Below are positions 36,027 through 42,670 of a DNA stretch of 64,000 bases, piece after piece. The position numbers were made by a program, and so were the translations under genes. Origin of the DNA: Frigoribacterium sp. PhB24 (GTDB lineage: Bacteria; Actinomycetota; Actinomycetes; Actinomycetales; Microbacteriaceae); assembly GCF_003755185.1 (NCBI RefSeq), contig NZ_RKIC01000011.1, forward strand, positions 62,001 through 126,000, written 5' to 3'. Under the pieces are notes generated by a model. It worked only from the letters and a program-made list of their open reading frames with translations. It was not told the DNA's origin and did no database searches. Position 1 is the first letter of the stretch, and each line of letters opens with the position of its first letter.

Positions 36027-36521
36027 ATGCGCACTCTCGTCCTGAACGCCGGTTACGAGCCCCTCGCCGTGGTGTCCGACCGGCGGGCCCTCGTCCTCGT
36101 CATGAGCCAGAAGGCGACCGTCGTCGCCGCCGATGCGGAACACCCCGTGCTCGGGGCGGTGATGTCCTGGGATCGCCCGTCCGTGATCGTGCTGACACGG
36201 TACGTGCGCATCCCGCACACACGGCAGATCCCCGTCTCGAGGCGCGGCGTCATGCGGCGCGACTCGCACCGCTGCGCGTATTGCGGGCGGTCGGCGACGA
36301 CGATCGACCACGTGCAGCCGCGGTCGCGGGGCGGGGCGGACAGCTGGGAGAACCTCGTCGCGTGCTGCCTCAAGTGCAACAACCTCAAGAGCGACCGCAC
36401 CCCGCACGAGATGGGCTGGGAGCTGCTCGTCACGCCCAAGCCGCCACACGGGGTCGGCTGGGTCGTGCGCGGCATGGAGCGGACGCAGGCGGACTGGGAC
36501 GAGTACCTCGCCGCCGCGTGA
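36027..36521 (+). CDS. HNH endonuclease
   Basis: A 164-residue HNH-fold nuclease of the widespread actinobacterial single-domain type beginning MRTLVLNAGYEPLAVVSDRRA. The zinc/catalytic core is CAYCGRSATTIDHVQPRSRGGADSW, then NLVACCLKCNNLKSDRTP: two CxxC pairs, catalytic DH and the Asn-containing loop. DNA cleavage is the family chemistry; the biological role is not established. ATG 36027 has AAAGGGAAAG upstream, with a hairpin (CCCTGG/CCAGGG, about 35989-36008) shortly before it. Expression is likely conditional, through the leader-peptide attenuator. It is followed by hairpin B2 and tRNA-Arg. Confidence 0.88.
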   Translation: MRTLVLNAGYEPLAVVSDRRALVLVMSQKATVVAADAEHPVLGAVMSWDRPSVIVLTRYVRIPHTRQIPVSRRGVMRRDSHRCAYCGRSATTIDHVQPRSRGGADSWENLVACCLKCNNLKSDRTPHEMGWELLVTPKPPHGVGWVVRGMERTQADWDEYLAAA

Positions 36522-36561
36522 GCGTGCGCGCCGTGCGCGCTGGCGGGCTGGCGGGCCGTTC

Positions 36562-36621
36562 GCACCGCATTTCGTGCACCGCACCGCGACTAGTCGGGGT
36601 GCGGTGCACGAAACGCGGTGC
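36562..36621. terminator. Long hairpin B2 after the HNH gene
   Basis: The arms 36562-36585 and 36598-36621 match over 23 of 24 bases, and the loop itself contains the palindrome CGACTAGTCG. The outer word CACCGCRTTTCGTGC is shared with hairpin B1 at 9622. It probably terminates the HNH transcript. Confidence 0.6.
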
Positions 36622-36677
36622 AGTGGTCCTGCGGGCCGGACGGCAGGAGGCGCGGGTTCGGTAGACTCGGACGGTCA

Positions 36678-36749
36678 GCCTCTGTAGCTCAATGGAAGAG
36701 CAGTTCCGTCCTAAGGAAAGGGTTGGGGGTTCGAGTCCCTCCAGGGGCA
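36678..36749 (+). tRNA. tRNA-Arg (anticodon CCT)
   Basis: The cloverleaf is complete: acceptor GCCTCTG with CAGGGGC, D-arm GCTC/GAGC, anticodon loop GTCCTAA giving CCT, T-arm TTCGAGT, discriminator A. CCA is not encoded. Its last 13 bases are repeated in each unit of the tandem array that follows. Confidence 0.93.
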
Positions 36750-37127
36750 CTTCTCGCTGGCGCTCGTCGCGCCCCGTCGGGCCTCGAACCCCGCGGCCCG
36801 ACGTCGCTGGCGCGCCGTCCCCTCCAGGGGCACTTCTCGCTGGCAGGGGCACTTCTCGCTGGCGCTCGTCGCGCCCCGTCGGGCCTCGAACCCCGCGGCC
36901 CGACGTCGCTGGCGCGCCGTCCCCTCCAGGGGCACTTCTCGCTGGCGCTCGCCGCGCCCCGTCGGGCCTCGAACCCCGCGGCCCGACGTCGCTGGCGCGC
37001 CGTCCCCTCCAGGGGCACTTCTCGCTGGCGCTCGTCGCGCCCCGTCGGGCCTCGAACCCCGCGGCCCGACGTCGCTGGCGCGCCGTCCCCTCCAGGGGCA
37101 CTTCTCGCCGGCGCTCGTCGCGCCCCG
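36737..37127 (+). repeat. 83-bp tandem repeat array containing the tRNA-Arg 3' end
   Basis: Units start at 36737, 36820, 36922, 37005 and 37088 (the last partial, to 37127). The period is 83 bases, except that unit two has an extra 19-base internal duplication (CAGGGGCACTTCTCGCTGG). Each unit begins with the tRNA 3' end (CCCTCCAGGGGCAC) and contains the hairpin GTCGGGC/GCCCGAC (first copy 36776-36802). Units differ by very few bases. There is no coding sequence in 36750-37156; open readings through it are artefacts of the repeat. Confidence 0.92.
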
Positions 37128-37156
37128 CGCCGGCCGGGCTCCCGAAGGAGAAGGCG

Positions 37157-37333
37157 CTAGGCCGGGACGCCCGGGAAGGTCAGGAGCGCGACGGCGAGGA
37201 GGGTCGCCACCGCTCCCAGCGCGATGATCACCACGCCCGGCACGGCGCTGCCGTCGTCCCGCCGGCGGACGATCAGGACGCCACCGACGATTCCGACGAG
37301 CCCGAGGACGAGGAGGGTGATCGAGAACGCCAT
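37157..37333 (-). CDS. Small two-helix membrane protein (58 residues)
   Basis: A 58-residue reading on the minus strand, beginning MAFSITLLVLGLVGIVGG, with two hydrophobic helices (about 4-22 and 33-54) separated by a short basic-acidic turn RRRDDGS, ending LLTFPGVPA. GGAAGG lies just before ATG 37333. The hairpin topology is that of many small actinobacterial membrane proteins of unknown role. It faces the tRNA repeat array at its 3' end, and 219 gene-free bases lie between its start and the NRAMP-like gene. Confidence 0.5.
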   Translation of the reverse strand: MAFSITLLVLGLVGIVGGVLIVRRRDDGSAVPGVVIIALGAVATLLAVALLTFPGVPA

Positions 37334-37494
37334 GGAGGACCTTCCGGGTGGCGGCGGCAGGGTGGTCGAGCGGTGCGCGACAGGTGTCGCTGCTCGAGCC
37401 TAGGTGACACGCCGCGCGGTGTGACGATGCACGGCCGGGACGTGCCCTGCTCGTCCCACGACGACGCGATCGCGCAGATCACGCACGAGTATTT

Positions 37495-37521
37495 GCGCGT
37501 ACCGCGCAGGGCATGACATGC
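37495..37521. promoter_or_regulatory. Adjacent palindromes upstream of the NRAMP-like gene
   Basis: GCGCGTACCGCGC (37495-37507) and GCATGACATGC (37511-37521) are two perfect inverted repeats 32-58 bases before the GTG start. They are candidate operator sites; no regulator is adjacent. Confidence 0.35.
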
Positions 37522-37552
37522 TCGATCGATTCCGACTGTCAAGGGAGACACC

Positions 37553-39019
37553 GTGAACACGAGCCAGAACGGCCCGCCGACGACCGATGTGGCCCCGGCG
37601 GCCGCCGCCGATCCGACCACGCGACCCACACGGTCGAGCGAGGTACGTGACCCGTACGCCCTCCGGCCCGGCGACGCGGCCGCGGCACCGGGCACGTTCC
37701 TGCAGAGGTTCCGCTACCTCGGCCCGGGCCTGATCCTCTCGGCCGCCGTCGTGGGTTCGGGCGAGCTCATCACGACGACGGCGCTGGGTTCCAAGGCCGG
37801 CTTCGTCCTGCTCTGGCTCGTCATCGTCAGCACCGGCGTCAAGGTCTGGGTGCAGATGGAGCTCGCGCAATGGGCGATCCTGCACGGCAAGACCGCGTTG
37901 CAGGGCTTCAGCGAGGTGGGCCCCCGCACCGGCCGGGGCGGCTGGATCAACTTCTTGTGGATCTTGATGGACTTCGCCAAGGTGCTCCAACGCGGCGGCA
38001 TCATCGGTGGTGCCGTGGCATGTCTGTCGATCATGGTGCCGGTGGCGGGCGAGCCGCTCAGCACCCCGTCGCTCTGGTTCTGGACGATCGTCGTGCTCGT
38101 GGCCGCGGTCACGCTGATGCTCTCCGGGCGGTACGGCATGGTCGAACGGGTCTCGCTGGTGTCGGTGGTGCTCTTCACGCTCATCACGGTGGCTCTCGCG
38201 GTCGGCTTGCCCCTCACCCCCTTCGGCTACGACGGTGGTGACCTCGCGACCGGCCTCACGTTCGCGCTCCCGGCCGGTGCGATCGGCTTCGCCATCGCCA
38301 TGTTCGGCATCACCGGCGTCGGTGCCGACGAGATGACGACCTACACCTACTGGTGCCTCGAGAAGGGATACGCCCGCTGGACCGGGCCGGATGACGGCAC
38401 CGAGGAGCGTGCTCGTCGTGCCGAGGGCTGGATCAAGGTCATGCGCCTCGACGTGCTCGTCTCGTGGGTGATCTGCACGCTCTGCACCCTGTCGTTCTAC
38501 GTCATCGGCGCGGCCGTGCTGAACCCTCAGGGGCTGGTCCCCGAGGGCAACCAGATGATCGTGACCCTGTCGCGGATGTACTCCGACACGCTCGGCACGG
38601 CCGGCTACTGGGTGTTCCTGGTCGGAGCGTTCTTCGTGCTCTTCTCGACCCTCGTCGCCTCGACGGCGTCCGTGCCCCGGCTGTGGTCGAACACGCTCGC
38701 GATCCTGGGCTTCTACCGCTGGGAGGACGTCACGACGCGCCTCCGGATCATCCGGGTTCTCACCGTCGTCATGCCGATCATCTGGGCTGCGAGCTTCCTC
38801 GTGATCAAGTCGCCCGTGCTGATGGTCCAGATCGGCGGGGTGGCCGGGGGCGTGTTCCTGCTCGCGGTGGTGATCGCCGTCTGGAAGTTGCGACGCTCGG
38901 TGCCTCGTCGGTTCCGACGGTCGGCCTTCTGGACGATCGCCCTCACCTTCAGCAGCATCGCGGTCGCCGCGGTCGGCGTCTACACGGTGCTCACCGTCGT
39001 CGGCGTGGAGTTCTCGTGA
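37553..39019 (+). CDS. NRAMP-related transporter lacking the metal motifs
   Basis: A 488-residue membrane protein with about 11 transmembrane segments of NRAMP/LeuT-like fold. After a disordered N-terminus (1-45) helix 1 reads YLGPGLILSAAVVGSGELITTT, where true NRAMP proteins have DPGN, and helix 6 reads GITGVGADEMTTYTYWC where they have a Met-Pro-His motif. Both metal-binding motifs are therefore missing, so manganese or iron transport is doubtful. It starts at GTG 37553 with AAGGGAG upstream. Its stop overlaps the GTG of a hydroxyacid dehydrogenase gene (GTGA), linking the transporter to that enzyme. An organic or otherwise non-canonical substrate is possible. Confidence 0.8.
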   Translation: MNTSQNGPPTTDVAPAAAADPTTRPTRSSEVRDPYALRPGDAAAAPGTFLQRFRYLGPGLILSAAVVGSGELITTTALGSKAGFVLLWLVIVSTGVKVWVQMELAQWAILHGKTALQGFSEVGPRTGRGGWINFLWILMDFAKVLQRGGIIGGAVACLSIMVPVAGEPLSTPSLWFWTIVVLVAAVTLMLSGRYGMVERVSLVSVVLFTLITVALAVGLPLTPFGYDGGDLATGLTFALPAGAIGFAIAMFGITGVGADEMTTYTYWCLEKGYARWTGPDDGTEERARRAEGWIKVMRLDVLVSWVICTLCTLSFYVIGAAVLNPQGLVPEGNQMIVTLSRMYSDTLGTAGYWVFLVGAFFVLFSTLVASTASVPRLWSNTLAILGFYRWEDVTTRLRIIRVLTVVMPIIWAASFLVIKSPVLMVQIGGVAGGVFLLAVVIAVWKLRRSVPRRFRRSAFWTIALTFSSIAVAAVGVYTVLTVVGVEFS

Positions 39020-40023
39020 GCGGGCTCGAGACCACGCGTCCCGAGCGGGCCGGGTCGACGGGGGCGCCCCGTGTGCTCGTGACGACGCCGAGCTTCGGAC
39101 AGCAGTCGCCGAGACCGTGGGAGGCGCTGGTCGCCGCCGGTCTGGAGGCCTGCCTCCCCGAGGGCACGCACCCGCTCTCGGCCCCCGACCTCGCGGCAGA
39201 GCTGGCCCGGACCGGTGCCGAGGCGGTCGTCGTCGGGCTCGACGCCGTCGACGCGTCGGTCTTCGCCGCCGCACCGGCTCTGCGTGTCGTCGCCAAGCAT
39301 GGCGTCGGCGTCGACAACATCGACCTGGACGCCGCACGCGCGGCCGGGGTCGTCGTGGTCAACGCCCCCGGCAGCAACTCGGGGGCGGTCGCCGACCTCG
39401 CCCTCGGGGCGATGCTCGCCCTCGCCCGGCAGCTGGTGCCCGCTCACGCCTCGATGATCGCCGGGCGGTGGGATCGCTTCCCCGGCGTGGAGTTGACGGG
39501 CCGGACGCTCGGCCTCGTCGGCTTCGGGCGCATCGGGCAGGCGGTCGCACGCCGCGCCTCCGGGTTCGACATGGACGTCGTGGCCTTCGACCCGTTCGTG
39601 CCGACCGAGGTGTCGGACGCCGCCGGGGTCCGCCGCGCCTCCCTCGAGGAGGTCGTCACGGGCTCGGACTTCGTCAGCCTGCACCTGCCCGGCACGCCCG
39701 GCGAGCCACCACTCGTCGACGCCCGTCTGATCGAGGCCATGCGCCCCGGCGCGTACTTCGTCAACGCGGCCCGTGGTGGGCTCGTGGACGAGGAGGCGCT
39801 GGTCGCCGCCCTGCGCGACGGCCGTCTCGCCGGTGCCGCGCTCGACGCCTTCGCCCACGAGCCGCCCGGGGCCGACGATCCGCTCGTCACCGCACCGAAC
39901 GTGCTGCTCACCCCGCACATCGGCGCGTTCACGGACGTGGCCAACGCGGCCATGGGCGTCGCCGTGGCCGAGGACGTCGCCCGGGTGCTCCGCGGGCACC
40001 CCGCGCGCAACGTGGTCGCCTGA
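39016..40023 (+). CDS. D-2-hydroxyacid dehydrogenase (PGDH-like)
   Basis: A 335-residue NAD-dependent dehydrogenase. The Rossmann motif is VGFGRIGQAVARRA; catalytic residues appear as Arg in VNAARGGLVDEEAL, Glu in DAFAHEPPG and His in LTPHIGAFTD. It resembles phosphoglycerate dehydrogenase, but lacks the ASB and ACT regulatory domains, so it is probably a general 2-hydroxyacid or hydroxypyruvate reductase. GTG 39016 overlaps the transporter stop by four bases. The pair likely imports or exports and oxidises one metabolite. Two CGCGCCTCC words (39553, 39634) lie inside it. Confidence 0.85.
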   Translation: MSGLETTRPERAGSTGAPRVLVTTPSFGQQSPRPWEALVAAGLEACLPEGTHPLSAPDLAAELARTGAEAVVVGLDAVDASVFAAAPALRVVAKHGVGVDNIDLDAARAAGVVVVNAPGSNSGAVADLALGAMLALARQLVPAHASMIAGRWDRFPGVELTGRTLGLVGFGRIGQAVARRASGFDMDVVAFDPFVPTEVSDAAGVRRASLEEVVTGSDFVSLHLPGTPGEPPLVDARLIEAMRPGAYFVNAARGGLVDEEALVAALRDGRLAGAALDAFAHEPPGADDPLVTAPNVLLTPHIGAFTDVANAAMGVAVAEDVARVLRGHPARNVVA

Positions 40024-40063
40024 GGCGCCGCGCGGCGGCGAGGGGCCACGATCAACGCGCGGG

Positions 40064-40426
40064 TCAGGCGCGGTCGTGCAGGGTGACCTGGTAGCCGTCG
40101 GGGTCGACGAAGGTGAAGGTGCGGCCGAAGGGGCCGTCGACGGGTGCCGTGGCGATCTCGACGCCGGCGGCGAGCAACGCGTCGTGGATGGCCTGTGCGT
40201 CGGGGGCGAGCAGCCACAGGCCGACGCCACGACCGAGCGGGGCCGCGTCGAGGTCGACGCCGGGCAGCGCGCCGCGCACGGCGAAGGCGATCGGCTTCGT
40301 GGCGAAGACGACGGCGTGCGGCGGGCCGTCCTGCCGGGTGAGGCCGAGGTGCTCTTCGTAGAAGGCGGCCGAGCGCTCGACGTCGCGGACCTGGAGTGAG
40401 ATGAAGTCGGGGCCGGTGGCGGTCAT
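40064..40426 (-). CDS. VOC-family (glyoxalase/bleomycin-resistance) protein
   Basis: A 120-residue single-module VOC protein built from paired beta-alpha-beta-beta-beta units: FISLQVRDVERSAAFYEEHLGL at the start and FGRTFTFVDPDGYQVTLHD at the end. Metal ligands would be the early Ser/Gln and late Glu/Gln positions; canonical His ligands are not obvious, so sequestration rather than catalysis is possible. It is divergent from a MarR gene with two matching operators between, so it is probably that repressor's target and responds to a toxic small molecule. Confidence 0.8.
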   Translation of the reverse strand: MTATGPDFISLQVRDVERSAAFYEEHLGLTRQDGPPHAVVFATKPIAFAVRGALPGVDLDAAPLGRGVGLWLLAPDAQAIHDALLAAGVEIATAPVDGPFGRTFTFVDPDGYQVTLHDRA

Positions 40427-40455
40427 GGTGCGCCTGCTCTCGTGTCGGGATTGTT

Positions 40456-40471
40456 TGTCAGTTAGCTGACA
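40456..40471. promoter_or_regulatory. MarR operator O1
   Basis: TGTCAG-TTAG-CTGACA, a perfect six-base inverted repeat with a four-base spacer, closer to the VOC gene. Its arms and spacing are identical to O2, with centres 28 bases apart. Confidence 0.75.
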
Positions 40472-40482
40472 TCAGTCAACCT

Positions 40483-40500
40483 ATGTCAGACTACTGACAT
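40483..40500. promoter_or_regulatory. MarR operator O2 overlapping the marR start codon
   Basis: ATGTCAG-ACTA-CTGACAT is a perfect seven-base inverted repeat whose last two bases are the first two bases of the marR ATG. Binding there would block autogenous transcription. Confidence 0.75.
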
Positions 40501-40960
40501 GAGTCAAGTCGGATCGTCCATCGACCTCGAGACCTCGGTGGGCTACCTGCTCAAAGAGGCGTCGAGCGCCCTGCGCACCGCCATGGAGGCCGAGCTGCGC
40601 CCGCTCGGCATGACCATCACCCACTACTCGTGCCTCGAGCTGCTGGCGCAACGGCCCGGGCTGTCGAACTCCGAGCTCGCCCGCGGCGCGTTCGTCACCC
40701 GTCAGTCGATGAACGTGTTGCTGCAGGCGCTCGAGCGCGAAGGCCTCGTGCGACGGGCCGACCGGGCACCGACGGGGCGGGCCTTGCCGACCGAGTTGAC
40801 GGCGGCGGGGCGACGACAGCTGGCCGTGGCGAGTGCCGCCGTCCGCGGGGTCGAGGACAGGATGACCGCAGACCTCACGGAGGCCACGCGGCGCCAGCTC
40901 GCCGAGGCGCTCGCCGGATTCGTGACGGCGCTCCGTCAGCCGGGGCACGGGCTCGACTGA
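40499..40960 (+). CDS. MarR-family transcriptional regulator
   Basis: A 153-residue MarR protein. The winged helix reads LSNSELARGAFVTRQSMNVLLQALEREGLVRRADRAPTGRALPTELTAAG, with dimerisation helices at both ends. It is divergent from the VOC-family gene, and both promoters lie within two copies of the same inverted repeat, so it very probably represses both. ATG 40499 is the first start after the operators; the operator overlap suggests the message is leaderless or nearly so. The ligand is unknown. Confidence 0.87.
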   Translation: MSQVGSSIDLETSVGYLLKEASSALRTAMEAELRPLGMTITHYSCLELLAQRPGLSNSELARGAFVTRQSMNVLLQALEREGLVRRADRAPTGRALPTELTAAGRRQLAVASAAVRGVEDRMTADLTEATRRQLAEALAGFVTALRQPGHGLD

Positions 40961-40993
40961 GTCACCGGGCCTCGGTCGCCGGTCGTCAGGGCC

Positions 40994-42340
40994 TCATCGT
41001 CCCGCCGTGGCGCGGTTCCGCGCCCGGGCGACGAGATACAACACCGTGCCCGCCGCGAGCAAGGCGGCCCCGAACAACCAGACCTGTCCGCTCTGCTGCG
41101 TCATCAGCAGCAGGCACGAGGCCACTCCGGCCACCGGGACGGCGGTCCAGACCCGGAAGTGCGCGTGGTCGACGCGGTCTCGGCGCAGCACCAGCACGGC
41201 CACGTTCGTGCTGATGAACACGATCAGCAGCAAGAGGACCACCGTCTCGGCGAGGACGCTGATGTCGCCGACGGTGGTCAGCGCCATGGCGACGGCCGTG
41301 GTCACCGCGATCGCGGCCCAGGGCGTCCTGCGCCGGGGGAGGACCGCTCCGAGCGAACGCGGCAGCAGTCCTTGTTCCGCCATGCCGAAGGTCACGCGGC
41401 TCGCCATGATCATCGTCAGCAGGGCTCCGTTGGCGACGGCCACGAGCGCGATGAGGCTGAACACCCAGGTCGGCACGCCGATGCCGGTCGCGGCGACGAC
41501 GGCCAGCAGGGGGCCGGTCGAGTCCGCGAGCTCGGCGGGTGGCAACGCCACGGCACTCGCGAGTCCGACGAGCACGTAGACCACGCCCGCCGTGGCCAAC
41601 GCGCCGAACAGGGCGCGGGGGTAGACCCGACTGGGCTCGCGCACCTCCTCGGCGACGTTCGCACTCGTCTCGAAGCCGACGAACGAGTAGTACGCGATGA
41701 TCGCGGCACCGAGCGTGGCCAGCGCCGGGTTCGCGTCGACGGGGAACTCGCCGACGCGCGACACGTCGCCGCCCCCGCGGCCGAGCATCACGGCGACGAC
41801 GACGATCACGATCACCAGGCCGCTCACCTCGATCACGGTCATGACGACGTTTCCCTTCAGCGACTCGCTGATGCCCCGGGCGTTGAGCAGGCCGACGAGC
41901 GCCAGGAACGCTATGGCCGTCGGCACCGGCGGCAGGTCGACGAAGGTGCCGAGGTAGTCTCCGGCGAAGGCCAGCGACAGGCCCGCCGCACTCGTCACGC
42001 CCGCGGCGAGCATGCTGAACCCGACCAGGAACGAGACCAGGGGCTGACGGAACGCCCTCTCGGCGAAGATCGCCGCGCCTCCTGCCTTGGGGTACTTCGT
42101 GACGAGCTCGGCGTACGAGCCGGCTGTCAGCAGGGCGAGCAAGAGGGCCAGGACGAGCGGGGCCCACAGGGCGCCGCCGACCTCGGCCGAGAGCGTACCC
42201 ATCAGGGCGTAGATGCCCGCCCCGAGAACGTCGCCGAGGATGAACAGGTAGAGCAGCGGGCCGGTGATCGCCTGCTTCAGCTTCGAGCCGTTCGCCTCCG
42301 GCGTGGACGGGTGGTCGTCGCGGTGGACGGACGTACTCAT
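40994..42340 (-). CDS. APC-family amino acid/polyamine permease
   Basis: A 448-residue permease with 12 hydrophobic segments. Helix 1 carries the APC substrate/sodium-binding turn as FILGDVLGAGIYALMG, and helix 6 contains AAIIAYYSFVGFETSANVAEEVREPSR, both hallmarks of the CAT/APC branch. Import of an amino acid is likely but the specificity is open. ATG 42340 has AGGAGG seven bases upstream. It is monocistronic. The 330 bases between it and metE (42341-42670) contain no gene, only a hairpin and a C-rich repeat. Confidence 0.85.
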   Translation of the reverse strand: MSTSVHRDDHPSTPEANGSKLKQAITGPLLYLFILGDVLGAGIYALMGTLSAEVGGALWAPLVLALLLALLTAGSYAELVTKYPKAGGAAIFAERAFRQPLVSFLVGFSMLAAGVTSAAGLSLAFAGDYLGTFVDLPPVPTAIAFLALVGLLNARGISESLKGNVVMTVIEVSGLVIVIVVVAVMLGRGGGDVSRVGEFPVDANPALATLGAAIIAYYSFVGFETSANVAEEVREPSRVYPRALFGALATAGVVYVLVGLASAVALPPAELADSTGPLLAVVAATGIGVPTWVFSLIALVAVANGALLTMIMASRVTFGMAEQGLLPRSLGAVLPRRRTPWAAIAVTTAVAMALTTVGDISVLAETVVLLLLIVFISTNVAVLVLRRDRVDHAHFRVWTAVPVAGVASCLLLMTQQSGQVWLFGAALLAAGTVLYLVARARNRATAGR

Positions 42341-42535
42341 GATGCCTCCTGGCACGGGTGGAGGCACCCGCGGTCGCCCGGCGACTCAACCACCGTCACG
42401 TCCCGGCGGACCGGCCCTCGCCGAGGGGTTGACGGACGGTGGTTCGAGGGGGAGCGAGAGGGCGCCCGAGCGACACGGTGCCCGGCCCGGACGGCTACCG
42501 AACCTGCGTGAGACCCGGCCCCGGGGCCGTCGCGG

Positions 42536-42601
42536 GTCGCACCACCGATGTGGTGTCGAACCACCCACAAGCGTGGTTCGATGCCACGACGGTGGTGCGA
42601 C
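42536..42601 (-). terminator. Long hairpin downstream of metE
   Basis: The arms of 29 bases (42536-42564 and 42573-42601) agree at 25 positions around the loop CCACAAGC; the outer words are GTCGCACCACCG and GTCGAACCAC-like. It lies 70 bases after the metE stop and is the only strong hairpin in the gap. A terminator role is inferred. Confidence 0.6.
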
Positions 42602-42624
42602 CTCGGTCCGGGCCGGCACCCGGG

Positions 42625-42669
42625 CCCACCCGCACCCCCACCCGCACCCCCACCCCCACCCCCACCCGC
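42625..42669 (-). repeat. CACCCC microsatellite abutting the metE stop codon
   Basis: Seven or so units of CACCCC/CACCCG end one base before the metE TAA. On the metE message this reads GGGTGGGGGTGGGGGTGGGGG, with four or more G-tracts, so a G-quadruplex at the 3' end is possible. Confidence 0.7.
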
Positions 42670-42670
42670 A

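Noticed and set aside
36737-37127. CRISPR array or repeat-protein gene
   Set aside because: Units are contiguous, with no spacers, and no cas genes are present. The open readings through the array exist only because 83 is not a multiple of three and stops are scarce at this GC.
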